From Sorangium aterium (lineage in GTDB: Bacteria; Myxococcota_A; Polyangia; Polyangiales; Polyangiaceae), in NCBI RefSeq assembly GCF_028368935.1, contig NZ_JAQNDK010000001.1, positions 2,976,001 through 3,040,000 on the forward strand: a DNA stretch of 64,000 nucleotides, written 5' to 3'. A program made the position numbers and the translations under genes. This document shows positions 1 to 10,087 of this stretch, one piece after another. The first letter of the stretch is position 1. Every line of letters begins with the position of its first letter. The notes below the pieces were generated by a model, which ran no database searches, had not been told where the DNA came from, and was given only the letters and a program-made list of their open reading frames with translations.

Positions 1-798
1 AAGCACTATGCCCGCGCCGGCCGCCGCTACGTGAACGCGCAGGACCTGCCGATCGACGCCTCGCCGCTGCCCGCGCACCTCCGCCACGAGCTCGGCTTCC
101 CGGACGTCTGGCACATCGACCTCGTCGAGTGGGAGCAGGCCGGCAGCGCCGCCCAGGCGTGCGGCGACATCGTGCTCGACCCGGCGCAGTGGTCCGAGGT
201 CACCCGCCGCCGCGCCATGCTCGCCCGGCTGACCGCGCTCGCCGTCGAGGGCGCGACGCCCGAGGCCGCCCCCGCGCAGCAGCTCATCAGCCTCGCGGAG
301 CAGCTCGCGACGGTCGAGCTCTACACGATCCTCTCGCCGCTCGAGCGCCTGTTCCGCCGCGCCGAGCCGAAGATCCGGGTGGCCGTCGTCCGCGCGCTCT
401 CCCACTTCCTCTACAAGCGCACGTTCATCACGATCCGCGACGCGCTCGTGGATCCCGATCCCACCGTGGTCCACGAGGCCGCCCGCGCGCTGGAAGAGCT
501 GCGCTTCGCCCACGCCTTCGATCCGCTCGCCCGCATCTACCGCGAGTCGCAGGCCGCCGCCGTGCGCGCCAGCGCCGTGCGGGCGATCGCGAAGATCGAC
601 ACCCTCGAGGCCGGCGAGATGCTCCTCGGCATCCTCCAGCACGAGGGCGCCGAGGAGCGCGCCGTGGCCGTCGAGGCGCTCAAGCGCGTGCGCGGCATGA
701 AGTTCGTGGAGCTCGCCCGCGGCTCGCTCGCCGAGCTGACAGGCTCCGCGCAGGCGGTGGTGCGAGAGATCCTCCAGAGTCGTGGCCTCAGCCCCTGA
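1..798 (+). CDS. HEAT-repeat protein, 5' end outside window
   Basis: The reading frame is open from the first base, so the gene starts upstream of the window. A GTG at 31 is a possible internal start, but the preceding codons look coding. The visible 265 residues end in a series of paired amphipathic helices (roughly residues 90-250) with alternating Ala/Leu/Arg-rich segments and the pattern DPDPTVVHEAARALEEL, typical of HEAT/PBS-lyase-type repeats. Such repeats form a curved protein-binding scaffold; no enzymatic motif is visible. It most resembles the HEAT-repeat proteins common in myxobacteria. The partner cannot be inferred because the neighbours are unrelated metabolic genes. Confidence 0.82.
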   Translation, partial: KHYARAGRRYVNAQDLPIDASPLPAHLRHELGFPDVWHIDLVEWEQAGSAAQACGDIVLDPAQWSEVTRRRAMLARLTALAVEGATPEAAPAQQLISLAEQLATVELYTILSPLERLFRRAEPKIRVAVVRALSHFLYKRTFITIRDALVDPDPTVVHEAARALEELRFAHAFDPLARIYRESQAAAVRASAVRAIAKIDTLEAGEMLLGILQHEGAEERAVAVEALKRVRGMKFVELARGSLAELTGSAQAVVREILQSRGLSP

Positions 799-1409
799 GC
801 GCGCCTGCACGACCACGCGCCAGCACGACCGCGCGCCCGCCGGCCGCGCCGGGGCTCCACAACGAACCACGACGGAGCCGCGCGGGGGTGATCCGCTGTC
901 CGGGCAGCGAGCGCAGACTGCGCCTGGCTCCTCCCCTCTCTCACGCACCGGAGACCGCGCCTCGGACGAGCCTCAGGCGAGTCAGACGAGCAACCCCGCG
1001 ATTGTGCGCTGCGGCAAGGGGATTCCCCTAACGAGTTTGGTTCTCGCAGCGCTTCTGGAGGGTGCACGTCGACATCCAGTCGGGATACCCTGCACGCGCC
1101 AATCCAACTCATCCCGAGAGCGTCTCGGAGCGCGATGGCGTAAGCATGGAAGCGGACGGAGCGCTTGGGGGAGCGCTGGGAAACCGCCGTCCGGGCTCCC
1201 GATGGTGCGCTGCTCGACACAGGTCGACTTCTCAGCGCGCCACCGGCGGCTCTTGTCTCGTGTGGGCAGCAGCTGGGCGCCGTACCGCGGCGCCCAGCTG
1301 CCCGCCGCCAGCGCGCGCCGATGCCGATCCAACGGCGGCCGGAGCTTGGCCGCGCCCTGGCGCAGGGCGGCCGCGCAGGGCGGCCGGAGCTCGACCCGCG
1401 CCCGGGCGC
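799..1409. other. Convergent intergenic region
   Basis: This gap of about 610 bp lies between a plus-strand gene and a minus-strand gene pointing at each other. Open frames cross it, but none has a protein-like composition. The only structure I see is the strong hairpin at 1269-1301, listed separately. Confidence 0.6.
1269..1301. terminator. Perfect 14-bp stem hairpin
   Basis: The arm GCAGCTGGGCGCCG (1269-1282) is followed by a 5-base loop (TACCG) and its exact reverse complement (1288-1301). It sits about 110 bp past the stop of the minus-strand SDR gene and in the convergent gap. No T-run follows, so it is terminator-like or a transcript-stabilising stem rather than a canonical intrinsic terminator. 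Confidence 0.45.
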
Positions 1410-2327
1410 TCAGCTGCGGAGGATCGACTCGAGCGCGGGCACGATGCGGGCGTAGCGGAACTTGTATCCGAGCTCTTCCGCCCGCCTGGGATAGACGCGC
1501 TGCCCGGTGGTGATGATCTCCGCCGCGTCGCCCATCCCCAGCTTCACCACGGCCTCGGGCACGCGGAGCCACGACGGCCGGTGGAGCACCGCGCCGATCG
1601 CCTGCGCGACCTCGTCGCCGGTCTGCGCGTACGGCGCGGTCATGTTGAAGGGGCCGCGCACCGCCTCGTTGTCCAGGGCGAGCAGGGTCATCCCCACGAC
1701 GTCGTCGCGGTGGATCCACGAGATGACCTGCTTGCCGTCGCCGACGGGCCCGCCCAGGAAGAACCGGAAGGGGGCGATCATCTTGTCGAGCGCGCCGCCG
1801 CCCTCGCCGATCACGACGCCGATGCGCAGCTGCACCGAGCGGACGCCGTGCTGCTCCTCGACGGCGCGGGCCGCCTCTTCCCAGCGGACGACGACGTCGG
1901 CGAGGAAGCCCTCGCCGGGCGCCGCGTCCTCGTCGAGCACCTTCTCGCCCGGCTGCGGGCCGTAGTAGCCCACGGCGGACGCGCAGAGGAACGTGCTGGG
2001 CTTGCGCTTGGCCTTGCCGATCGCCTCGCCCATGAGGCGGGTCGTGTCGATGCGGCTCCTCACGATCTCGCGCCGCGCCTCCTCGGTCCACCGCTTGACG
2101 ATGGTCTCGCCCGCGAGGTGGACGACCGCGTCCACGCCGTCGACCTCCTCGAACCACGCCCCCGGGGCGTCCGAGCTCCACGACACGACGCGCGCCCCGG
2201 GCAGCGCCGCCTGCGTCCGCCCCACGTCGCGCGTCAGCACCGTCACCCGATCACCCCGCGCAAGCAGATCCTTCACGAGACCGCGCCCGATAAACCCGCT
2301 GCCGCCAGTGACAAGAACCGTCTTCAC
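1410..2327 (-). CDS. TIGR01777-type (YfcH-like) SDR epimerase
   Basis: This 305-residue protein begins with a Rossmann NAD(P)-binding motif, GGSGFIG, at residues 8-14. It continues with the pattern of the TIGR01777/YfcH family: DAVVHLAGE near residue 65, the active-site region SAVGYYGP near 117-124, and a C-terminal DUF1731-like segment (RVPEAVVKLGMGDAAEI, then the Arg/Tyr-rich tail). Family members are extended short-chain dehydrogenases of unknown substrate; in plants the homologue is linked to cell division and in bacteria the role is unclear. The length is normal for the family. The gene is monocistronic on the minus strand and diverges from the FabV-like gene, with about 130 bp between their starts. 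Confidence 0.9.
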   Translation of the reverse strand: MKTVLVTGGSGFIGRGLVKDLLARGDRVTVLTRDVGRTQAALPGARVVSWSSDAPGAWFEEVDGVDAVVHLAGETIVKRWTEEARREIVRSRIDTTRLMGEAIGKAKRKPSTFLCASAVGYYGPQPGEKVLDEDAAPGEGFLADVVVRWEEAARAVEEQHGVRSVQLRIGVVIGEGGGALDKMIAPFRFFLGGPVGDGKQVISWIHRDDVVGMTLLALDNEAVRGPFNMTAPYAQTGDEVAQAIGAVLHRPSWLRVPEAVVKLGMGDAAEIITTGQRVYPRRAEELGYKFRYARIVPALESILRS

Positions 2328-2456
2328 GCGATCTATCTATCACGGCTCGGACGGAGGCGGGGCTTCCCTGTCGAGCGCCATCCTGGGCGCGCTCGGACGG
2401 CCGGCAGCTGTCCAGTCGTGACGCCGAGCGCTGGAGACGGTAAGACGCCGGACGTG

Positions 2457-3551
2457 ATGGATGACCTAGAGACCTTCAAGAAGCTTCCTCTCGGCGGCCT
2501 CGATCGCCGCTCGCTCGTGGGCTCGCTGGCCGAGCACGGCGCGCGCGTGGCGACCGAGCAGCTCGCGGCGCACCGCGCCCGTATCAGCCCGGCGGGCGCG
2601 CGCATCGCCCCGGACACAGCGGTGCTGATCCTGGGCGGCTCGAACGGCATGACCCGGGCGCTCGCCCTGCAGCTGCTCTTCGGGGAGCGGGCCGCGGTCT
2701 TCGCCGTGCACTTCGACAGCGAGAAGATGCAGATCGGCCCGCACCACGTGAAGGCGATCTCGGACGCGGCGGAGGCCGAGGGGCTCACCGCGCGCTTCTG
2801 GAACAACGACGCCACGAGGCCGCAGGTGATCGACGAGGTCGTCGCCGCGCTGAAGGAGCGGTATCGGGCGGTGCACCTCGTGAACGGCATCGCGGCGGGC
2901 GCGATGAAGCGGTACGCGGAGCACGGGCCGACCAAGGTGAAGGACCTCGACGTCGCGTTCGATCCGGTGCTCCAGGTCCCTGATTTCTCGCGCGCGGAGA
3001 ACATCCGCAAGCTCGGGCTCGTCGAGGTGGACGTCGCGAACGAGGCGGACATCGAGCGGACCAACAAGTTCATGGGCACGTCGTCGCTCTTGTGGGCCGA
3101 GCCGCTCGCCGCGGCGGGGCTCATCGCGAAGGGCGAGAGCGTCGTGTCCTTCTGCGACTACGACTACCCGAGCGACGATCCGGTCTACGCGATGGGCCCG
3201 CTCGCCGGCGCGAAGATCCTGCAGCGCAAGACGATGGCGGAGATCCAGGAGCGGTTCGGGGCGAAGACGGCGCGCATCTGCTATCCGGCCCTGGCCACGA
3301 CGGCGCTCGGGGCGATCCCCGGCGGGCTGCTGATGTACGGGCTCAGCACGCAGATCTTGAAGGAGCGCGGGCAGTTCAAGGACGTCATCGATCTCGCGCG
3401 CGAGACGATGGAGATCTGGCGCCCGAGCTGGGATGGGAGCGATCTGCGGGTGGACGCGGCCTACCAGGCGTGTCTGCCGGAGTTCAACAAGCGCAAGGAG
3501 CAGATCGGTCCGAAGGACGTCCCCGGCGCGTTCCGGCAGCTGTTCGGGTGA
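2457..3551 (+). CDS. FabV-like trans-2-enoyl-CoA/ACP reductase family protein
   Basis: A 364-residue protein. Near the N-terminus is a glycine-rich nucleotide motif, LILGGSNGMTRALALQL (about residues 60-76). At residues 244-253 is Tyr-(8 residues)-Lys (Y244 to K253), the catalytic spacing that separates FabV/trans-2-enoyl-CoA reductases from ordinary SDRs, which have Tyr-(3)-Lys or Tyr-(6)-Lys. The protein is slightly shorter than classic FabV (about 400 residues) and the flanking sequence is divergent, so the substrate may differ. I chose the ATG at 2457. Upstream codons stay open but are antisense to the SDR gene. A fatty acid desaturase lies convergently next door, which fits lipid metabolism but does not prove it. 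Confidence 0.75.
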   Translation: MDDLETFKKLPLGGLDRRSLVGSLAEHGARVATEQLAAHRARISPAGARIAPDTAVLILGGSNGMTRALALQLLFGERAAVFAVHFDSEKMQIGPHHVKAISDAAEAEGLTARFWNNDATRPQVIDEVVAALKERYRAVHLVNGIAAGAMKRYAEHGPTKVKDLDVAFDPVLQVPDFSRAENIRKLGLVEVDVANEADIERTNKFMGTSSLLWAEPLAAAGLIAKGESVVSFCDYDYPSDDPVYAMGPLAGAKILQRKTMAEIQERFGAKTARICYPALATTALGAIPGGLLMYGLSTQILKERGQFKDVIDLARETMEIWRPSWDGSDLRVDAAYQACLPEFNKRKEQIGPKDVPGAFRQLFG

Positions 3552-3595
3552 GCCCTTGCGCGCGGGGCCTCGGCTCCGCGCGCAGCGCTTCACGG

Positions 3596-3620
3596 CCGGC
3601 CGCGCTGCTCGCGCGGCCGG
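3596..3620. terminator. GC-rich hairpin between convergent genes
   Basis: CCGGCCGCGC (3596-3605) and its exact reverse complement (3611-3620) flank a 5-base loop. The hairpin sits between the stop of the FabV-like gene and the stop of the convergent desaturase gene, so it could serve both strands. No T-run is present. Confidence 0.5.
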
Positions 3621-3636
3621 TACCCCGCTCTACCCT

Positions 3637-4410
3637 TCAGCCTCCGGCCTGCGCGACCTCGGGCTCGAGCCGGGCGACCTGGCATTTGTCGGACAGGCGG
3701 ATGATCCCCACCCAGGCAAGCACGCGGATGACCTGATACGCCGGGTCGATCTCGAACCACCGCACCGCGAAGTTCGGGCTCATCGAGTACTTGTGGTGGT
3801 TGTTCTGGAAGAGCTCGCCGAGCGTCACGAAATCGAGGACCAGCGTGTTGCGGGAGTCGTCGTCGCTGTTGAAGTTGCGGTAGCCGTAGCGGTGGCCGCA
3901 CCAGTTCACGATCGCTCCGTGCAGCGGGCCCATGGTCCAGTGGAGCGGGAGGAAAAGGAACTGCCACCAGTGCGAGGCGAAGGCCACGTAGAAGAGCACG
4001 TAGCCGGTGCCCCACGCGAGCCGGCCGATCCACGCGTTGCCGATGCGGTCGAGCGTGGGCCACTCGGGGTAGCCGCCGAGGAAGCGCGGCTCCACGTCGG
4101 CTGTGCGGTCGTAGATCGCGTCGTAGCGGTGCGCGGTGTCCAGCATCATCCGGACGACATTCGAGTAGTACCGCGGCGAGTGCGGATCCTTCGGCGTGTC
4201 GCTGTACGCGTGGTGCATGCGATGCAAGATCGCGTAAACCCAGGGCACGAGGTACGACGAGCCCTGCGTGAGGTACGTGAGGAAGTGGAAAATCCGCTCC
4301 CATGGCTTCGACATCGTGAACATCCGATGCGAGGCGTACCGGTGCAGGAAGAAGGTCTGGAAAAAGACCGAGAGCGTAGAGTGGGCGATGAGGACGATCG
4401 CGATCTCCAT
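3637..4410 (-). CDS. Membrane fatty acid (acyl-CoA) desaturase
   Basis: A 257-residue membrane protein with the histidine boxes of the acyl-CoA/acyl-lipid desaturase family: HRYASH (residues 23-28), HRMHH (about 63-67) followed by SDTPKDPHS, CGHRYG (about 170-175), and NNHHKYS near residue 205. These residues bind the non-haem diiron centre that inserts a cis double bond into a fatty acyl chain. Hydrophobic segments lie at the N-terminus and around residues 130-165, as expected for an inner-membrane enzyme. It is at the short end of the family. The regiospecificity (probably delta-9) is inferred only. It starts at the ATG at 4410; the ribosome binding site is weak. Confidence 0.88.
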   Translation of the reverse strand: MEIAIVLIAHSTLSVFFQTFFLHRYASHRMFTMSKPWERIFHFLTYLTQGSSYLVPWVYAILHRMHHAYSDTPKDPHSPRYYSNVVRMMLDTAHRYDAIYDRTADVEPRFLGGYPEWPTLDRIGNAWIGRLAWGTGYVLFYVAFASHWWQFLFLPLHWTMGPLHGAIVNWCGHRYGYRNFNSDDDSRNTLVLDFVTLGELFQNNHHKYSMSPNFAVRWFEIDPAYQVIRVLAWVGIIRLSDKCQVARLEPEVAQAGG

Positions 4411-4580
4411 GTTCGCGTCCTAACCCGGTGACGCGCGGCAGGGGGTCAGCTCACGGTCACGATTCCGTAACGGGCCCCGGGTCCGCGCGGCCTCGGGTCA
4501 CCTCTATGTCCGCGGGATTCCGCGGGAATCCCCGTGATTGTCCGTGATAAACCGAGTCCGTTCATGGTAACAGCGGTGTC

Positions 4581-5357
4581 GTGAAGGCCGTGATCATCGG
4601 TGCGGGCCGGGGCAGCCGGCTGCGTCACCTGACCGAAGAGCTGCCGAAGACGCTGGTCCCGATCCTTGGCCGCCCGATGCTCGACGGCATCCTCGAGGCG
4701 CTCGCCGCGGGCGGCTTCCGGCGGTCGGATATCGTGTTCGTCTGCGGCTACAAGGCCGACGTCATCCGGGCCGCCTACCCGGATCTGACGTACGTCGAGA
4801 ACCGCGACTGGGAGCAGAACAACATCCTTCTCTCGCTCCTCTGCGCGCGCGAGCACCTCCAGGGCGGCTTCGTCTCGACGTACGCCGACATCGTCTACCG
4901 GCCCGAGATCGTGGCGGGGCTGGTCCGCTCTCCGCACGACATCGCGCTCGCCTGCGACACGGACTGGCGGCGCCGCTACGTGGGCCGCTCGCAGCACCCC
5001 GAGACCGACGCCGAGAAGCTCCGCGCCGGCGGCGCCGAGGGGGATCGCGTCCTCCAGATCTCGCGCCGCATCCCTTCGGAGTCCGCGACCGGCGAGTTCA
5101 TCGGGGTGATGAAGCTCTCGGCGCGGGGCGCCGGGCAGTTCCTGGCCGCCTTCGACGCCGCGCGCGACGCCTTCTCGAATCGGCCGGAGTTCCGCGAGGG
5201 CCGCACGTTCCAGCGGGCCTACCTCATCGATCTGCTCCAGCACATGATCGAGTCCGGCGCCGACCTCCGCAAGCTCGACACCCACGGCGGCTACATGGAG
5301 ATCGACACCCTGGAAGACGCGTCGATGGCCGACGCGTGGTGGCGCGGCGCGCCCTGA
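4581..5357 (+). CDS. NTP_transferase nucleotidyltransferase (LicC-like)
   Basis: A 258-residue protein with the sugar-nucleotidyltransferase signature at its start: GAGRGSRL (residues 7-14) and, nine residues on, ELPKTL, giving the G-x-G-x-R...PK nucleotide-binding motif. A catalytic acidic pair is suggested by STYADIVY near residue 95. The NNILLSL segment and overall length resemble phosphocholine cytidylyltransferase (LicC) and related enzymes that activate sugar or aminoalcohol phosphates for lipid or surface glycan synthesis. It starts at the GTG at 4581. The actual substrate is unknown. The stop is only 14 bp from the stop of the convergent PLP-enzyme gene. Confidence 0.82.
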   Translation: MKAVIIGAGRGSRLRHLTEELPKTLVPILGRPMLDGILEALAAGGFRRSDIVFVCGYKADVIRAAYPDLTYVENRDWEQNNILLSLLCAREHLQGGFVSTYADIVYRPEIVAGLVRSPHDIALACDTDWRRRYVGRSQHPETDAEKLRAGGAEGDRVLQISRRIPSESATGEFIGVMKLSARGAGQFLAAFDAARDAFSNRPEFREGRTFQRAYLIDLLQHMIESGADLRKLDTHGGYMEIDTLEDASMADAWWRGAP

Positions 5358-5371
5358 GGTTCTGACCTGTT

Positions 5372-6361
5372 CTAGAGGGCGTCGGCGAAGGTCGCGCCCT
5401 GGGCGAGGAGGCCGGGGAGGCCGCCGGTGTGCAGGAACAGCACCCGCTTGCCCGAGAGCTCGCCTCGCTCGGCCAGGTCCCAGAGCCCGGAGAACGCCTT
5501 GCCCGTGTACACGGGGTCGAGGACGAGGCCCGACAGCCGCGCCACCTGGAGGATCCGCGCTCGCTGCTCCGGCGTGGACACCCCGTAGGCAGGGCCCTTC
5601 GCCGAGTCGTCGATGACGAGGTGGGCGGGCGAGCCGAGGCGCGGCTCGAGCGCGCGCGCGTCGTCCATGATCCCGACCACGATCCGCGCGAACGTCGCCC
5701 TGTCGTCGCAGACCGCCATCGAGCGCACCTCGCCGGCGACCTCGTAGCGGGCCGCGCCGAGCGCCGTGCCCGCCGCCGTCCCGCCCGAGCCGCACGCGTG
5801 CACGATGACGTCGAACGGCTTGCCCCCCGCGAGGCCGAGGTCGAGCTGCTTCCGGATCTCCTCCATCGCGCGCACGTAGCCGAGCGCGCCGAGGCCGTTC
5901 GAGCCGCCCTCGGGGATCACGTACGGCCGGCCGCCCGCCGCGCGGATCTCGGCGGCCGCCTCGGCCATCAGGGCGCTGCGGTCCCTGTACGCCTCGGGCG
6001 AGATCAGCCGGATCTCTGCGCCGGCGAGCCGGTCGAGCAGCACGTTGCCCTCGAGCGGCGCGTGGGCCGACGGGTCGCTCGTGCGCAGGAACAGCACCGA
6101 GCGCAGGCCGAGCGAGGCGCTCACCAGCGCGGTCGCGCGCGCGTGGTTCGACTGGAGGCCGCCGCAGGTGATGACGCGGTCGGCGCCCTCCTCCCGCGCG
6201 GCGGCGAGCAGGTACTCGAGCTTGCGGATCTTGTTGCCGGCCTCCGCGCCCGCGGTCATGTCGTCGCGCTTCACGTAGAGGTCGACGCCGAGCGCCTCGG
6301 CGAGCCGCTGCGGGCGCTGGATCGGTGTCGGAAGGTGGCTCAGCGCGAGTCGTTTGCGCAT
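5372..6361 (-). CDS. D-cysteine desulfhydrase / ACC deaminase family PLP enzyme
   Basis: This 329-residue fold-type II PLP enzyme has [11 protein letters not shown] near the N-terminus and the cofactor-lysine region [13 protein letters not shown] near residue 45. It then shows [12 protein letters not shown], the family substrate-binding loop containing the Ser-Asn-His motif, and a glycine-rich phosphate-binding loop [15 protein letters not shown] near residue 195. Members open the cyclopropane ring of ACC or release H2S from D-cysteine; the two activities cannot be separated by eye. I chose the ATG at 6361, preceded by GGAGA at suitable spacing, rather than the longer frame from 6433. Confidence 0.87.
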   Translation of the reverse strand: MRKRLALSHLPTPIQRPQRLAEALGVDLYVKRDDMTAGAEAGNKIRKLEYLLAAAREEGADRVITCGGLQSNHARATALVSASLGLRSVLFLRTSDPSAHAPLEGNVLLDRLAGAEIRLISPEAYRDRSALMAEAAAEIRAAGGRPYVIPEGGSNGLGALGYVRAMEEIRKQLDLGLAGGKPFDVIVHACGSGGTAAGTALGAARYEVAGEVRSMAVCDDRATFARIVVGIMDDARALEPRLGSPAHLVIDDSAKGPAYGVSTPEQRARILQVARLSGLVLDPVYTGKAFSGLWDLAERGELSGKRVLFLHTGGLPGLLAQGATFADAL

Positions 6362-6500
6362 CGTTTCTCTCCGCTGTCTGCCAGGGGCGCCCGCTGCTGC
6401 GCGCGGGCGGCCCTCGCAACCGCCCTCTAGCATCCTGGGCGGCCCTCGTCTGCTGTGTCGCGCGCGAGCTCGACCGAGGGCCCGGCGAGCCCTGGCGGGC

Positions 6501-8237
6501 TCAGTGGATCACGCCCAGCTTGAGCGTGAGCAGGTACTGATCGGGGAGCTCGGCGCCCGCGGCGTCGTCGAAGGCGCCGCCCGGGAACAGGACCCCGGCC
6601 TCGGTGCCGAACTGGAGGGTGACGAGCCTGCCCATCGCGATGCGCGCGTCGACGCCGAGGTCCAGCTCGACGCCCAGATCGCGGCGGCGGCTGTCGCCGC
6701 CGTCGTAGTTGGCCAGGCTGCCGCCCGCCCGCGGGGCGCCGTAGGGATCGACCAGATCCGAGGTCGCCTCGGCGATGACCGCGCCCGCCTTGAGGTCGAG
6801 CCAGCGCGCCGGCCGCACGATGATGCGCGGGTTCACGTAGGCGGCGCCGGGCACGCCTCCCTTGGACGGCATCGACCTGATGCCTGGCTCGGGGGACGCG
6901 GCGAAGAGCTCCCGCTCGGCGATCGTGGCCGCGCGCGCGGTCTTCCAGGCGAGCACCTCGTCGAACAGGAGGAGCCCGACGTTGTGGCTCGGGTCGAAGG
7001 TGAAGCGCCGCGACACGCCGTCCGTCGGGTCGTCGTCGCCCGAGGCGTAGCCGGCCTCGATCTCCGTGACGACGCGCCCCCACCGCGCGGCTGGCCGCGC
7101 CCCGCGGCCCGCGACGTGCACCGCGCCGAGCGTCGCCGCGCCGCCGACCGAGCGCACCGTCACGGGCGAGCGCCCGAACGCGTGGCCGGAGGGCGGCGGG
7201 GGCCCGCTCGGGGCGAACGACGCCGCCCCGAGGATCACCGCGGCCTCGAGCTCGCCGTAGACGTGGGCGCGGCCCCCCGGCACCGGCGCGTTGAATCTGC
7301 CTGCCACGTCGAGGATGCCGGACGTGAGCACCTCGCTGAACCGGGCCGGGCTCGTCTTCGCGCGGCGCTCGCGCGCCTGCCGCCGCATGGCGCCGTAGAT
7401 CCCGATCTCGCCGCGCCGCTCTCGCCAGAGCGCGGACACGACCGCCTGGAAGGCGCGATCGCCCTCGCCTTCGTCCTGCCCTTCGACGTCGTTGCCGAGC
7501 AGGTCGGCCGCGTTGTCCTCGAACACGAGGTCGCCCGCCACGGTCACGTGGAGCGGCCCGCCCTTCCCCATCGGCGTGGCCGCGAAGAGGACGCGTTCCA
7601 TGAGCGATCCGCGCTCGTAATCGCCGAAGACGCTCGCGTGCTCGCCGTCGTTGACGACGAGCCCCATCCCCCAGTGCGCGCTCTGCTGGCCCACCCGGAC
7701 GACGCCGAGCGCCCACGGCACCTCCAGGTAGAGGGCGCGCGGGTGCACCTCGTACCACGCCAGGGCGGCGCGCGCGTCGCGCACTTGCTCGACGTCACGC
7801 GTGGTGTCCCCGGCGATGAGGCCCCGGGCGACGTCGATCTGCGCCACGATCGAGGCCTTGTCCTTGAAGTGGAAGCGGGGCGAGAGGCGCAGCCAGTGGG
7901 CGATGTACTGGCTCTGCCCGAGCGTCGTCGCGCCCGGAGCCGACAGGGGCGGCGCCCGGAGCGGCAGATCGCTCATGGCGCGGTAGCGGAGCTGGTACTC
8001 GCCCTGAAAAGAGAACGTCGATCGGGTGGGATCCGGCGGGGGCGGCGGCTTGCGGCCGGTGTCGAGCACGAGCCGCTCCTCGAAGTCATCGACGGCCGGC
8101 GCGGCCGGCGCGGCGGGCTGAGCCGCACTCGGAGAGCTTCGCCCAGCGCTCGCTTCCTCGACGGGCTGAGCCGCGCTCGGCGAGGCGAGCGCGACAGCAA
8201 ACGCAAGGGGGGCGAGGGTGACGAAGGCGAAGCGCAT
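6501..8237 (-). CDS. Outer-membrane beta-barrel protein, probable porin-like
   Basis: The protein starts [18 protein letters not shown] with cleavage likely after SAAQ, a clear Sec signal peptide, followed by an Ala/Pro-rich stretch. From about residue 60 the sequence alternates polar and hydrophobic residues in short strands ([40 protein letters not shown]), and the C-terminus ends [12 protein letters not shown], typical of an outer-membrane barrel. It resembles alginate-export-like or uncharacterised myxobacterial barrels; no substrate is assignable. The ATG at 8237 is preferred over the upstream codon at 8258 because the signal peptide begins there. It diverges from hutH across about 150 bp. 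Confidence 0.75.
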   Translation of the reverse strand: MRFAFVTLAPLAFAVALASPSAAQPVEEASAGRSSPSAAQPAAPAAPAVDDFEERLVLDTGRKPPPPPDPTRSTFSFQGEYQLRYRAMSDLPLRAPPLSAPGATTLGQSQYIAHWLRLSPRFHFKDKASIVAQIDVARGLIAGDTTRDVEQVRDARAALAWYEVHPRALYLEVPWALGVVRVGQQSAHWGMGLVVNDGEHASVFGDYERGSLMERVLFAATPMGKGGPLHVTVAGDLVFEDNAADLLGNDVEGQDEGEGDRAFQAVVSALWRERRGEIGIYGAMRRQARERRAKTSPARFSEVLTSGILDVAGRFNAPVPGGRAHVYGELEAAVILGAASFAPSGPPPPSGHAFGRSPVTVRSVGGAATLGAVHVAGRGARPAARWGRVVTEIEAGYASGDDDPTDGVSRRFTFDPSHNVGLLLFDEVLAWKTARAATIAERELFAASPEPGIRSMPSKGGVPGAAYVNPRIIVRPARWLDLKAGAVIAEATSDLVDPYGAPRAGGSLANYDGGDSRRRDLGVELDLGVDARIAMGRLVTLQFGTEAGVLFPGGAFDDAAGAELPDQYLLTLKLGVIH

Positions 8238-8384
8238 CGGAAGCAAGCAGCCGCTCACCAGCGCCCGGCCGGGAACGCGCGCCCGAAGGATAGGCGGATC
8301 GATCCCCGCGGGGCACTGGATTCTTCTGCCAACGGCGCGCAGCTGGCTTTTCGCGGGGCATCCGCCGCTCTAGCGTGCGCCTTC

Positions 8385-10010
8385 GTGACCCTTTCCACGC
8401 CGAGCGCCGCCGCTGGTTCTCCTTCTTCGCCGCCTCCGTCGGATCCGTCGGATCCGTCGCGTCCGTTGCTCCTCGGCCGCCCGCTCTCGCTCGCGGATCT
8501 CGAGCAGGTCGCGCGGCGCGGTCGTCCGGCGGCGATCTGCGCCGAGGCGCGCGAGCGGGCGGCGGCCTCGCGCCGCGCGATCGACGCGATCGCGGCGGCG
8601 GGCGACGCTGCGCCGGCGGTGTACGGGATCAACACCGGCTTCGGCGCGCTCGCGGAGACGCGCATCGCGGATCACGACATCCGGGCGCTCCAGCGCAACC
8701 TCGTGCGGAGCCACGCCTGCGGGGTCGGGCCGGAGCTCGGCGAGGCCGAGGTGCGCGCCATGATCGTCCTGCGCGCGCAGGTGATCGCGCTGGGGCACTC
8801 GGGGGTGCGCACGGAGGTGCTCGATCTGCTCGCCGCCCTGCTCGAGCGCCGCGTGAGCCCGCGCATCCCTGCGCAGGGGTCGGTCGGCGCGTCGGGCGAT
8901 CTGGCCCCGCTAGCGCACCTCGCGCTTGTGCTCATCGGCGAGGGGGAGGCGCGCTTCGAGGGGCAGCTCATGCCGAGCGCGGTGGCGCTCGCGAAGGCCG
9001 GCCTCGCGCCGATCGAGCTCGCGGCGAAGGAGGGGCTCGCGCTGATCAACGGGACCCAGTACATGACCGCGCTCGGCGCGCTGGCGCTGCGGGACGCGGC
9101 CGCGCTCTGCACGGTCGCGGACATCGCCGGCGCGGTGAGCCTCGAGGCGCTGATGGGCTCGAAGCGCCCGTTCGACGAGCGGCTGATGCGCGTCCGCCCG
9201 CACCCGGGCCAGGCCTGCACGGCCGGCAACCTGCGCGCGCTGCTCGGGGGCAGCGAGATCATGCAGAGCCACGCGGACTGCCCGAGGGTGCAGGACGCCT
9301 ACTCGCTCCGCTGCATGCCCCAGGTCCACGGCGCGACGCGCGACGCCGTCGCCTGGGCCGCGGAGGTGCTGACCCGCGAGGTCAACAGCGTCACGGACAA
9401 CCCCACGGTGTTCCTCGGGGATGGACCGGATGGCGGCGCCGAGCTGATCTCGGGCGGCAACTTCCACGGGCAGCCGGTCGCGCTCGCCCTGGATCTTGCC
9501 GCGATGGCGGCGGCGGAGCTCGCGAACATCAGCGAGCGGCGGGTCGAGCAGCTGGTCAACCCCGCGCTCTCGACCGGGCTCACGCCGTTCCTGGCGCCGC
9601 ACAGCGGGCTGCACTCGGGGTTCATGATCGCCCAGGTGGCGAGCGCCTCGCTGGTGAGCGAGAACAAGGTGCTCTGCCACCCTGCGAGCGTCGACTCGAT
9701 CCCCTCGAGCGCCGGCCGCGAGGACCACGTGAGCATGGGCAGCATCAGCGCGCGAAAGCTCGCGCAGGTGATCGAGAACGTCCGGAGCTCGCTGGCGATC
9801 GAGCTCATCACGGCGGCCCAGGGCGTGGACCAGCGGCTCCCGCTGCGCCCCAGCGCGGGCGTCGCGGCCGCCCACGCCGCCATCCGCCGCGTGGTGCCCG
9901 GGCTCACCGAGGACCGCCCCCTCTACCGCGACATCGCGGCGGCCGCGGAGCTCATCCAGAGCGGGGCGCTCATCGCCGCGGTGGAGGAGGCAGTGGGCCC
10001 GCTCAACTGA
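8385..10010 (+). CDS. hutH: Histidine ammonia-lyase
   Basis: This aromatic amino acid lyase of about 541 residues has the Ala-Ser-Gly triad that cyclises into the MIO cofactor ([12 protein letters not shown], triad at residues 169-171), the substrate-binding [10 protein letters not shown], and the conserved [20 protein letters not shown] and QDAYSLRC blocks. It deaminates L-histidine to urocanate, the first step of histidine use. The QDAYSLRC and NPxxF context fits HAL rather than tyrosine aminomutases, but MIO aminomutases are close relatives. It starts at the GTG at 8385; the first 30 residues are low-complexity Ser/Pro-rich and the true start might be later. No other hut genes are in the window. 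Confidence 0.92.
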   Translation: MTLSTPSAAAGSPSSPPPSDPSDPSRPLLLGRPLSLADLEQVARRGRPAAICAEARERAAASRRAIDAIAAAGDAAPAVYGINTGFGALAETRIADHDIRALQRNLVRSHACGVGPELGEAEVRAMIVLRAQVIALGHSGVRTEVLDLLAALLERRVSPRIPAQGSVGASGDLAPLAHLALVLIGEGEARFEGQLMPSAVALAKAGLAPIELAAKEGLALINGTQYMTALGALALRDAAALCTVADIAGAVSLEALMGSKRPFDERLMRVRPHPGQACTAGNLRALLGGSEIMQSHADCPRVQDAYSLRCMPQVHGATRDAVAWAAEVLTREVNSVTDNPTVFLGDGPDGGAELISGGNFHGQPVALALDLAAMAAAELANISERRVEQLVNPALSTGLTPFLAPHSGLHSGFMIAQVASASLVSENKVLCHPASVDSIPSSAGREDHVSMGSISARKLAQVIENVRSSLAIELITAAQGVDQRLPLRPSAGVAAAHAAIRRVVPGLTEDRPLYRDIAAAAELIQSGALIAAVEEAVGPLN

Positions 10011-10087
10011 TTATTTCTGTTACTGAAGTTACATCTGATACGATTTAGAGGAAATCTTACGCGAGATAAGGGAATGCGATCGGTCCA

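Noticed and set aside
1062-2456. N-terminal extension of the FabV-like gene
   Set aside because: This part is antisense to the SDR gene and is Arg/Ala-rich. The protein-like sequence starts at the ATG at 2457.
6354-8384. N-terminal extension of hutH
   Set aside because: It is antisense to the outer-membrane barrel gene and far exceeds the family length.
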